From Jimgerdemannia flammicorona (Eukaryota; Mucoromycota; Endogonomycetes; Endogonales; Endogonaceae), in NCBI GenBank assembly GCA_003990745.1, contig RBNI01007459.1:1-10290 (forward strand): a stretch of DNA of 10,290 nucleotides, given 5' to 3'. Made by a program: the position numbers and the translations under genes. Shown piece by piece: positions 1 to 7,974 of this stretch (positions are counted from its first letter, which is position 1; every line of letters starts with the position of its first letter). The notes under the pieces were generated by a model that was given only the letters and a program-made list of their open reading frames with translations, searched no databases and was not told the origin of the DNA.

Positions 1-29
1 TATCTTAGCAACCATTGAATTATATTTTG

Positions 30-37
30 TATAAATA
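30..37 (+). promoter_or_regulatory. TATA-like box of the LTR promoter
   Basis: TATAAATA lies about 20 bases upstream of an AATAAA signal, inside the LTR-like segment. The spacing is unusually short but compatible with a compact LTR. In such AT-rich DNA the match may be chance. Confidence 0.35.
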
Positions 38-56
38 CCCCTCTTATTTCCTCTGA

Positions 57-62
57 AATAAA
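57..62 (+). terminator. AATAAA polyadenylation-type signal
   Basis: An exact AATAAA hexamer sits just before the first copy of the 228-bp duplication and downstream of the TATA-like box. It could be the LTR polyadenylation signal. The hexamer is frequent by chance in AT-rich sequence. Confidence 0.3.
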
Positions 63-64
63 GT

Positions 65-497
65 CAGTTCCTCTCAGTGCAATACACACACTTCCTTGCA
101 AGCAATCTAAGAGATAACAAGACAGTTTAAAGATAAGAAGTTTGAGAACTATAAGACCTTGGGAAGGCACTCCAATAAGAACTTGCTTATAACAAACTTG
201 TAGTTAGTCTAAGAGATATACCTTGAAGAGAATCTGATGTATTTGAAGGACTCAATGCCCACTATATAACAATGTATATAATATAGTCCCCACAGTTCCT
301 CTCAGTGCAATACATACACTTCCTTGCAAGCAATCTAAGAGATAACAAGACAGTTAAAGATAAGAAGTTTGAGGACTATAAGATCTTGAGAAGGCACTCC
401 AACAAGAACTTGCTTATAACAACTTGAGTTAGTCTAAGAGATACACCTTGAAGAGAATCTGGTGCATTTGAAGGACTCAGCGACCACTACGTGACAA
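65..497 (+). repeat. 228-bp tandem duplication, two copies
   Basis: Copy 1 starts at 65 and copy 2 at 293, both with CAGTTCCTCTCAGTGCAATA, and they stay aligned to about 272 and 497. By eye, over about 205 aligned bases, I count 13 transitions, one transversion and three single-base indels. In 10 of the 13 transitions copy 1 carries A or T where copy 2 carries C or G. The last bases of copy 1 (TATATAACA) match the proposed LTR end in copy 2 (TACGTGACA) after transitions only, apart from shared bases. A duplication inside or across the end of the LTR is the simplest explanation. Confidence 0.9.
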
Positions 498-1149
498 TAC
501 ATAATTCAATCAGATACATGAAAGATATGAATGAATCTTTAACAGTAAAACATATATATACACTAGTAAAATAACTCTCATACCTCTCTATTACTGTAAT
601 GATATACTAAATATTTATCAAAAGAGTAATTTTTTTTTTGCTGCTGTTGTGCTGTTCTGAGATTTAAAGAATAGTAATAGATATATATTGTATATGATGA
701 TATTAATACTAATAATATTAAATTTTTATAATTAAGTTATAATACTCCTCTCAGTATCAGTATTTTGGTAATTGATAATGTCAAACTACTATATATATAT
801 ATGCTAGATGGTACTTCAGCCCTTTTTGCTCAATAGTGAAGAGTAGATAAATTTTTTTAATTTTGAATTTATCAAGTTTATATATATTCTTTTTGTACTT
901 ACTGAGATCCTTCAAATCATATACTACAATCTAGTCGTATTGAGACTGATTATAGAAACTTAAATTATATTGAATAAAGTTTTAGACAAAGTTTGACAAA
1001 TATTTATAATAGTAGTTTAGATGCTATATAGTATAATAAGTGAAAAATATTATATATAAATACTTAGCATACATGTATATAGTATAATTACCCATATAAA
1101 GTTATCTATATATACTACTACTTATAATTAACAAGGTACCAAATCAGAT

Positions 1150-1225
1150 TTATTGATCTGTATCCTAAAGATACACCTGTATTCATCAGATATATCTGTG
1201 CTCACTAGATATACATATATACTCA
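1150..1225 (+). repeat. Degenerate 19-bp tandem repeat, about four units
   Basis: Units start at 1150, 1169, 1188 and 1207, each exactly 19 bases after the last. The best units begin AGATACACCTGTATTCATC (1169) and AGATATATCTGTGCTCACT (1188). The fourth begins AGATATACATATATACTCA. The first is weak and keeps mainly the CTGTAT core in register. Differences are mostly C/T, consistent with the decay seen elsewhere. Confidence 0.6.
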
Positions 1226-1231
1226 GTTATG

Positions 1232-1252
1232 TACTTCTTTCTCTAAGAAGTA
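1232..1252. repeat. Perfect 8-bp inverted repeat (hairpin)
   Basis: TACTTCTT at 1232-1239 is the exact reverse complement of AAGAAGTA at 1245-1252, with the 5-base loop TCTCT between them. The hairpin directly follows the 19-bp array. No terminator-like T run or known function is attached. Confidence 0.45.
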
Positions 1253-1580
1253 TTACTATACACTCTATAGTTAACTACATAGTAATCAGATAGCAATTAC
1301 AACTATATAAAATATCCCAGAGATAAGAGTGAATAAACCTCAGTCTGAAAAGTTCAAAATCAAAAGCCAATTATCTGATATACTTAGGAGAAATACCAGT
1401 CAAAAGCCACTTGATCTAGAAAGGATTATAATACTTAGAAGATATATGTAGCTGTTAATGAGTTACTGCCAAGAAGTTGTAAGCTTTGTCTTATTTTCAC
1501 TCTGGTCTACTTTTCAATATAAAGTCTAAGTCTCCTACTAAGTTTGTATAAAGAACTTTACTGCTATTTGAGAGAAATTT

Positions 1581-1691
1581 ATATCAACTAAGTTATCTAT
1601 CATTTTAAGAAGAATCTATATCAACTAAGTTATCAATCATTTTAGAAAGAATTCATATCAACTGATTTTCTGCCAAATTATCAACTTGTTA
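1581..1691 (+). repeat. 37-bp tandem repeat, two full units plus a partial third
   Basis: The phrase ATATCAACTAAGTTATC begins at 1581 and again at 1618, and ATATCAACTGATTTTC begins at 1655. The period is exactly 37 bases. The first two units also share ATCATTTTA before an AG-rich tail. The third diverges after about 10-15 bases. The array sits in the leader upstream of gag. Confidence 0.75.
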
Positions 1692-3514
1692 TCCGAAAAG
1701 GAAGTCCACCAAATTATCTACATAATATAGAGATTAAGATTATCTACTATTTAAGAAAGAAATTACTAAATTATCAGATTGCCATATATATATAAGATAA
1801 CTACTTGTACTATATAAAGATTATCTGCTATTATCTATTATACAAATTTCTACTACTCTTAAGAATATATCTCAAAAAGAAAATCAACTACTTGATATCT
1901 AGATTTGTCTTTTATATTACTAAATACTAAGAATATTAAAAATTATAGAAACATTTTATTACTTTTTAAAAAAGTAACTAGGGGCTCAAGCTAATCTATA
2001 TGCTCCAACTATGTAATTTATCTTTATTGAGTCAGTACATTATATTTGAAGGCTCAACTGAGAAGATATTTTATAAATTTATATGACTTTTTAGCATATA
2101 AGAACCAAATAGCCAAACTGGATATATTTAATATATCACCAATCTCTGCTACTATAGAAGAATGAGTCTTTACTAGCATTTGGATCAAAAGAGAAGTAAT
2201 CACCTCAAGATATGCCAATTACCCAATATTAGAAATATTCTAACTAAAAATCAGTATAGTACAGAATTCTCAATTAATATCAATAGACTTATCACTAGGA
2301 GATCTGATCCAATCAGATCAACCAGATCAACAAGATAATACTGATGGGTCTATCAGAAACTTCAATGAGCTTGCATAAGAATTAGAAGATTTAATTGTAC
2401 AATGTCAGTTTTCCTCAGAAACTCTACTGGTCTCCTCTGTCAAACCACTATCAGGACCAGTAACTACAGAACCAGAAGGATCAGAAATAGTTTCTTCAAG
2501 AATATTCAGACCTACTATATCTTACCCAAGATCAATAATACTATCTTCAGAATACTCAAGCATCTTAAGCTCTAACAACAATTTAAAAAATAAATCAGAA
2601 CTAGAATTAGAACCAAAATTGGAACTAGAAGACAGTGATGATAAAATAGCCACCTCAGTACCAATTTTTACAGAGTATCCAGAAGAAGATCCAAAAGAAT
2701 TCATTGTTAGAATTAAAGAAATAGTAGTTCTAAAGAACCTCTCTGCTCAGAGAAAAGTCACTATCTTCAAAGTTCAACTCAGAGAACCAGCCAAGGGAAT
2801 CTTCAACTAAGTAGTAAGTAATGTACATTCAGACCTTAGAGCAGTCATCTATATAATACTATCCTAGAAAGAAGAATATAGAGCCATAGCTCACTGGCTC
2901 ATCAAACAATATGCAGAAAATGAAACCTACTATAAAAGCCCAAGAATCTATTATGAGGATGAAGATAAATCTCAGAGAATTACCCAGGGTATTCTTTACT
3001 AGAATCCAGAAAAGAATATATATAGTTAGGTTCAATACTACCAACTAAGACATTATAGGTCCAATTGAGCTTTATGAATGAGATCCCTCTAAATATTGCC
3101 CAGTATATCTACACTCTAGGTATTAGAAAGCCTGGCAAATAAGTAGATATAGCTCAAGGATTTTTTGATATCAGACAAGAAACTATCTAGAGTAATCATG
3201 ATAAGAAAGATGACAAAGAAGACCTATTGGTGGAACCTCTATTAGGACTCCTTCAAGAATATGGTAAATTAGAAGAAGAGAAACCAACTAAGGAGTAGAA
3301 GAAAGAGAGAAATAAAATCCAAGACCTCAACTCTAAGTTGGACTAATTGGTTGGACAAATTGAAAAACTCACCACACATAAAAATTGGAGCTATCCATAG
3401 AACTAGAGAGGGTATACACTATAAAGAAACCAAGAGTATCTACTCAGAGATAACAGGAACTACCAGCTATAAGAAGAAAGAAGGTATTTAGTTTAAGATA
3501 GAGCCCAAGTCTAA

Positions 3515-3556
3515 TGCTTCTACTGTAGATAGTTCAGATATTATACAATAATAGAA
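3515..3556 (+). other. Remnant CCHC zinc knuckle of gag
   Basis: The reading CFYCR*FRYY keeps the first two cysteines in CX2C spacing (codons at 3515 and 3524). In the CX2CX4HX4C pattern the Gly position is AGA (3536) and the His position is TAT (3539). Both are one transition from the family residues (GGA to AGA, CAT to TAT). A TAG lies at 3530-3532. The fourth ligand is not recognisable, perhaps because a frame change falls between 3540 and 3592. Confidence 0.5.
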
Positions 3557-3591
3557 GAAGTAATTTAAGAGACTCAGAACCATCAAATTGA

Positions 3592-3942
3592 AAGAATGCA
3601 ACCAAGTACAAGAAGACTGAAGCTCACTCTGTTGAAGATTCTGAAGAAGAGAGTAATAACAAAAACTACAGTAATCTAGACCTATATCCAACCAAGATTA
3701 TCACTAAGAAAACAGTCTATCTAGCTAAGAAAAGAAAGAGACCAGTAGGAAGGCCATCTAGAAATACTAGCAGAAGAATTATTCAGAAAGATGAAAAAGA
3801 TAAAGAAGAGCAGGTTGAAATATCTCTCCAGTATCTCTCATTATTTGTCTTTAAAACAAATGAATTACTACTAGAGAATGAAGAAATGGAGCAAAAAGAA
3901 CAAGATCCTATTATTCCAAGTTCAAGAAGAAGTATACTCTGA
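3592..3942 (+). pseudogene. Stop-free basic/acidic linker segment of gag-pol
   Basis: Frame 1 is open for 116 codons up to the TGA at 3940-3942, although it has no early ATG. The protein starts acidic (EAHSVEDSEEESNN), becomes strongly basic, with KRPVGRPSR coded at 3736-3762, and ends acidic (ENEEMEQKEQD). Gypsy elements often carry such low-complexity charged linkers between the zinc knuckle and the protease. The GRP core recalls an AT-hook, but one isolated motif in a linker is weak evidence for DNA binding. It is treated as the C-terminal part of gag, not a separate gene. Confidence 0.5.
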
Positions 3943-4127
3943 AGACTATATCCAGAAATATCTATGATAAAGTCTGGTAAAAGATTTAAGAAGCTAAGAT
4001 AGAAGTCTCTCTCTTATAGTTCCTATAACTGATATCTGTTAGAGTTCAAAACAAACAATTGAGGACCACTAGGTCTAACAATGGCTAAGTATCAAACCTA
4101 TAATAAGAACTAGCACCAACTATTATC

Positions 4128-4623
4128 CAGACTGCAGAAAGACATATTAGTATATATCTATATAGAGATATTGAAGAACAGAAGGTAAAAATCCTTATTG
4201 GTATAAGAGTAGCTATCTGTATCATTGCTAAATAATTTCTAAACACCCTCCAGTGGCTCATCAATAGACTATCCAATCTCAGAATCATAGTAACAGATGG
4301 AGCCCAAACTTAATCCCTTGGAGAAGTATGAAATATCACTATTTCTTCTGGATACATTCAGTTCTCTATTCTAAAAGCTATTGTCACTGAAGCTGTTACT
4401 TATGATATAATTCTTAGTATTAACTAGATGAAGGAAATGAATACAGTAATTAACATTGGTCAACAGATGCTCAAATTCGACTATAGAGAAAAGAAGTACA
4501 GAATTAAGGTAACCAGCTATAAGGATATCCTTTCTCCTGTACAATTCACATTACACCAACTTCAAGCAACAGTTTTCAACATAACTCAAAGAAAAGATAT
4601 TATAAAAATATCATCAAGCAAGA
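4128..4623 (+). pseudogene. Retropepsin-like aspartic protease of the gypsy element, inactive
   Basis: The protease would cut the Gag-Pol polyprotein in the particle. In frame 3, EEQKVKILI (4173-4199) leads into GIRVAICII. The family has Asp-Thr-Gly-Ala at the GIRV place (4200-4211), so the catalytic Asp is gone. A flap-like segment (EV*NITISSGYIQFSIL) follows, then TEAVTYDIILSIN*MKEMN. There the usual Gly-x-Asp-Trp reads Ser-Ile-Asn-stop (4416-4427). The tail with VINIGQQMLKFDY fits the strand after that motif in fungal gypsy proteases. Other stops are TAA at 4233, another TAA near 4311 and a TGA near 4329. The reading ends at the LINE junction before any gypsy reverse transcriptase. A pre-protease linker with YDKVW*KI*EAKIEV occurs upstream near 3963-4010. 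Identification is from motif spacing and order. Confidence 0.65.
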
Positions 4624-4700
4624 GTTCTGATGGGTGTACTGGGTTGGGTGGATCTGGGGCATTCAGCTGGCAGCATGTGGGGAGAGATTATGGTCTGGGG

Positions 4701-6627
4701 ATGGGGGCCTTTGGAGGGTTGAAGGGTGGAGAGGGCTCTGGAGAAAGACTGGTGTCAGGTGGAAGTGGGGGAAGACCTGGCCCCCCTAGCTTTGCAGATA
4801 AGGTGAAGGAGAGTAGATGGCTGGTTGGAGCTAGGGCTGGTGCTGCTGAGGGGAAGGACAAGGCAAGCATTGGTAGAGGAAGTGGTACCCAGGCACAGGA
4901 TGTGAGTGTAGGGGCTGGAGGTACTGTAGCTGGGGGTGGGACTGCTAATGGGAGTATGACAGGAAATCAGGAAAAAAAAAAGAGATGTGATGGCTGATAG
5001 CAAGGTAGGGCAGGGATTCCCAAAGCAGAAGGGGGACCTGGCAGATAGTGTGACAGGGCTGGCAGTGGCACCATTACTCAAAAAGTCAATCTCAGAGTTT
5101 GTAGCAACCTTGTGCTTCTGGGGCTTGGTAGTGACAGTGAGGATAATCCTGGGGATTATCTTAAAGCAGGTGGCTGGGGCTGCTTCAGTGAAGTTCCTGA
5201 AGGGTCTGGAGGGGGTTGAGGTGGGCTTTGAGGAGGTAGGCCCACTGAAAGAGGCTCTGAAGACTGGAGTGGCAGTTGGGGAAGTGGTGGTTCCTCTGGT
5301 GTGCTGTCTTAGGTGAGACCCCAGAGTGGTTCAGTTACTAGTGAAGGGGGTGCCTATGGTAATGGTGGTTGAGATGAGGAGGAGAGTTGGGGAGGTGATG
5401 GCAGAGTATAGCGATGTGGTTGATATTGGTTTCCAGATATAGGAGGGGACCACCATCAGGACTGGTGATGTTGACATCTGGATTCGACTGGCAGAGAAGG
5501 AGGCTACTGGAAAGACAAGTGACTGGCTGTCAGTAATGATATGGGGGGCTTTCATCTGTTGGGTATCAAGGGTGAAAGGGAGTGAGGAGGAGGAGGAGGA
5601 TCTGTTGGAGGCTCTGGAGAAGATGAGTGGAGCTGTCAAGCAGAGGGTGAAGGCCTGGAAGAGATATGTGGAGTCAACACATTTGGAGATTATGGAAGAA
5701 AAGCATATCTGGACTGACAGGAGGCAGTGGGAAAGGGCTCAGGAGTGCAAGAGGCAGCTGTTGACAAGTATGGAAGATAGAGTGACAAAGAATGATAGTG
5801 GTATTGAGGAATCTGGGGGTACAGAGGTAAGCATCTGGGTCAGTAAGAGAGGAGAAGTGGTAGAGAGGGTTCTGGAGGAGGCTGGGAAGATGCCACATGT
5901 GGACCCATTTGAGGATGGTATATTTGAAGTCTGGGAACCTGTCATGGAGGATACTCTCCCTCTGACCAGGAGGGGTCCTACTGCAAAGAGCAGGGCAGCA
6001 GAGGATATACCAATGCATGGTGCCTAGCAGGTCCACTTTGGAGTACCTGATTTGGTGAAAGGGGAACAGGTGGTGGCAGTTGGCAAGGATGAGCTGGTAG
6101 ATGTCCTGGAGGAGGGGTGGAATGAGACTATAAGTATAGGAGTAGATATCATGATACTGGATGCAGGAAGGCTGCCAACTCCAGGGAGGAAAGAGGTGGG
6201 TAATCTATTGTGGATATGTCAGATAATGAACAACTTTGCAGCTGAAGAATTGGGAGAAGTGGACCTGAGAGCGATATGTGAGGAGCACTGGGTGCAGATT
6301 CTGCAAGGGGATGGGGTGGTGGAGGCACTGAAGGCAGAGGTACTTGCAATTTTCCTAGAGGAGAAGGGGTATGAGGTTGATAAGGAGAGGGAGGCTGAGC
6401 TAACAGTTGCTGCCAGTGAGCAGGCTGCTTACTGCTGGGCAGAGTGGCATGGTTTACAACTCTGGCAGGAGGCCTGCCTGAAGTACCATAAGGAATTTGA
6501 GAAAAAGGAGGATGGCGAGATAGCAGAACTTCTGAAGGGATTGGAGGCAAGAGAGGCTGAAGAGGAGGGGCTGGCAGTGGAATGTAACTTGGACTTGACA
6601 CAGGAGAGGTGGGATGTGGATTTGTAG
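4701..6627 (+). pseudogene. LINE ORF1 protein, nearly open, one frame change and three stops
   Basis: ORF1 proteins of LINEs bind the element RNA. The first part reads in frame 3, with an ATG at 4701, is Gly/Ser-rich and contains PPSFADKVKESRW (from about 4782), a phrase type common near the N-terminus of LINE ORF1 proteins. After an A10 run at 4972-4981 the reading moves to frame 1 and stays there to a TAG at 6625-6627. In-frame stops are a TGA (5314), a TAG (5440) and a TAG (6025). The region from about 5577 on is Glu/Lys-rich (EEEEEDLLEALEKM) and probably helical or coiled coil; the C-terminal part is also charged (KKEDGEIAELLKGLEAREAE). No CCHC zinc knuckle or RRM signature is evident. 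An ATG at 4990 in frame 1 could be an alternative start giving about 546 codons. ORF2 begins a few dozen bases downstream in another frame. Confidence 0.65.
4972..4981 (+). repeat. A10 homopolymer at the ORF1 frame change
   Basis: Ten consecutive A residues lie exactly where the ORF1 reading passes from frame 3 to frame 1. Frame 3 ends at a TGA 4995-4997, a few codons later. Replication slippage within the run is the simplest cause. Confidence 0.8.
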
Positions 6628-6673
6628 AGGATGAGTGAGACCTTACTTCTAAACATTATTCCTTATCTACAGT

Positions 6674-7357
6674 ACAACTAACATTTTCTCTCTGAATGTA
6701 AATGGGTTAAGGAGATCTGGGTGGTGCAAGAAAATTTTCACTTGGCTTAAAGGTTTGGAGGCAGATCTCTTTCTGCTGCAGGATGTATGTTGTGAAGAGG
6801 ATAATAACTATGTGGAATGGACTAGAAAATAGGGAGGGGCTATTGCTTGGATGGGCAAGGTGGCAATTTTGGTGTGAAGTAGTAAAGGTGACTTAGGGGG
6901 AATTAGGAGCTGGAGAGACTATTTGGTATAGAGAGAATGGAATCAACCTGGATGGGAGTCAGTGAAAGTTGGCTCTTGCTACTGCCCTGCTACTAGGGGT
7001 GAGAGGATCATATGGATTAAGGGGCTTTTGGAGGAAGGTGTACTCTTGGAGAATGGCATCAATATACTGGGAGGTAACTTTAATATGGTGCAGAATCTGG
7101 AGTTGGATAGAACTGATGGAGGGAGGAGTGCAGGTGGGAGAAGTGGTGGACTGGATGCTTGAGAGGAGGTAGAGAACCTTAGCTCATTAGGAGATATGGG
7201 CCATATGAGGTGGGGTGAAAAGTGGATCTACACACACTGGGTGAATGGCCTTGGGACAAGGATAGATTGGATTCTGATGGCCAAATGCTGGGGTGTAGAT
7301 GTCTGGAGGACTCTAGAGGTAGAGTGGTGCCCATGGTCTGACCACTGGGGCCTATTG
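6674..7357 (+). other. APE-type endonuclease domain of LINE ORF2
   Basis: This domain nicks target DNA. Motifs appear in family order in one frame: NIFSLNVNGLR from 6680, DLFLLQDVC near 6761 (usual LLQE has Asp for Glu), INILGGNFNMVQ near 7058-7093, WGEKWIYTHW then TRIDWILMAKC (Asp at 7265), and WCPWSDHWGLL with Ser-Asp-His at 7337-7345. The usual GGDFN reads GGNFN, with AAC at 7076-7078 in place of the catalytic Asp codon GAC or GAT. Stops inside the domain include a TAG near 6830 and a TGA near 6875. The terminal SDH and the Asn of the first motif are intact. Confidence 0.85.
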
Positions 7358-7974
7358 AGGTAGGGGCAGTTTGGGGGGAGTGGAGGTGGACCTGGACATT
7401 AGTGCCTTAACTCCTCTCTGCTGGCTGAGAAGGTTTTGTGGAACCCATGGATGAAGGACATCTAAGGGAAAATTGCTGGCTAGACATACAAGGGTTTGCC
7501 AGGGGGTGTCCAATAGATAAAGTTGAAAGAGACTACATGGGTTTACTGGAGAGGGGCTGGTAGAGAGGTAGGAAAGCAGAGAAGGAAAAGAGTGAGGTGT
7601 GCTTCCAATTGGTTGGTTAGACTGCAGATGAATTAGGCAGATTTGTTAAATTCTGGTGAGGCTGATGATTGGAGGTTGGAGCATGTGTAATTGGAGATAA
7701 TGGAGCTGCAACAGGTGCTGAGAGAGAAGAAGGAGATGCATATGAAAGGAATGGCAGCTATGTTGAGGTAGCAGGGACTTGAGGAGGGAGAGAGGCCTAC
7801 TAGGTATTTGTCATGGCTCCTCCAGGCCAGAAGGGTATGGCATCAATGGAATGGAGTCCTGGATGCAGAGGGGGAAATGGTGCATGGCATGCAACAGATC
7901 TTGGAGGTACTGAAGAAGAGGTGGAGGGGTCTGTAGAGTGAGGAGGAAGGGGGTGAGGATGAGGAGGCAATTGG

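Larger units (their letters stand above)
1..496 (+). repeat. Probable LTR, 3' portion (partial)
   Basis: A TATA-like box at 30-37 and an AATAAA at 57-62 lie upstream of a tandem duplication, as expected for the promoter and polyadenylation region of an LTR. The proposed end is ACGTGACA at 489-496. Many fungal gypsy LTRs end in a similar GTGACA with a matching TGTCAC at the other end (family knowledge). The start of the LTR is outside the window, so the terminal inverted repeat cannot be confirmed. No convincing tRNA primer-binding site was seen just after 496, which weakens the boundary. Confidence 0.45.
497..2163. other. AT-rich leader, no recognisable gene
   Basis: This stretch of about 1.65 kb has stops in all frames and no recognisable domain. 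It contains a T10 run at 630-639, a short TA run near 791-802, an 8-bp perfect hairpin at 1232-1252, and two small tandem arrays annotated separately. The word TTATC recurs often between about 1590 and 1825, mostly in an AAGTTATC or AAATTATC context. By position it is the 5' leader between the LTR and gag, longer than usual for a gypsy element. It may also hold an older insertion too decayed to recognise. Confidence 0.5.
2164..3942 (+). pseudogene. Ty3/gypsy-like gag polyprotein, degraded
   Basis: The gag gene encodes the structural shell and RNA-binding protein of the retrotransposon particle. The best reading is frame 3 from about 2164 to 3045, then frame 2 from about 3068 to 3550, then frame 1 from 3592 to a TGA at 3940-3942. 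Visible parts are an acidic Ser/Glu stretch (about 2440-2650), a helical capsid-like region with EYPEEDPKEFI and YRAIAHWLIKQYAENE, then a segment with MNEIPLNIAQYIYTLG. A degraded zinc knuckle (3515-3541) and a basic tail with KRPVGRPSR follow. In-frame stops include TAA at 2241, 2376 and 2808 and TAG near 2862. Most stops are TAA or TAG, as expected if CAA, CAG and TGG codons were hit by transitions. The true start is not recoverable. The assignment relies on position, the zinc-knuckle remnant and the downstream protease. Confidence 0.6.
1..4623 (+). mobile_element. Decayed Ty3/gypsy-like LTR retrotransposon, 5' part
   Basis: The segment is strongly AT-rich and reads on the + strand as LTR-like sequence, a long leader, gag with a degraded zinc knuckle, and a retropepsin-like protease. 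This order (LTR, gag, protease) is the start of a Ty3/gypsy or related LTR element. The gypsy reverse transcriptase, RNase H and integrase expected next are missing because the sequence switches abruptly to a LINE near 4624. The coding part needs at least three frame changes and has many TAA and TAG stops, so the copy is dead. The left end lies outside the window, and no second LTR or target-site duplication is visible. Family placement rests on domain order and on the protease C-terminal motif, not on a reverse transcriptase, so a related LTR family remains possible. Confidence 0.7.

Noticed and set aside
1150..1691. CRISPR-like array
   Set aside because: The units are directly adjacent tandem repeats of 19 or 37 bases without unique spacers, in retroelement leader DNA.
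3736..3762. AT-hook DNA-binding protein gene
   Set aside because: A single GRP core in a basic linker after a gag zinc-knuckle remnant is expected in gypsy polyproteins and is not enough for a separate gene.
2522..4288. Minus-strand frames of 60-67 codons opposite gag and protease
   Set aside because: Hydrophobic low-complexity translations of AT-rich DNA, antiparallel to a recognisable gag-protease reading.
1..4623. A bacterial, phage or organelle origin because of the very high AT content
   Set aside because: The only legible coding is gag-protease of an LTR retroelement with a nested LINE, both eukaryotic nuclear elements.
4688..5081. Minus-strand open frames rich in Ser, Pro and Thr
   Set aside because: They are mirror images of the G-rich sense strand of LINE ORF1. 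A C-rich complement gives Pro/Ser-rich frames with few stops and no domain.
5331..6656. Several minus-strand open frames opposite LINE ORF1, up to 150 codons
   Set aside because: Low-complexity Pro/Ser/Leu composition, no motif, and the sense frame carries the LINE ORF1. They are shadows of strand asymmetry.
6969..7172. 67-codon + strand frame overlapping the endonuclease in another frame
   Set aside because: The endonuclease motifs are in the alternative frame, and this one has no motif.
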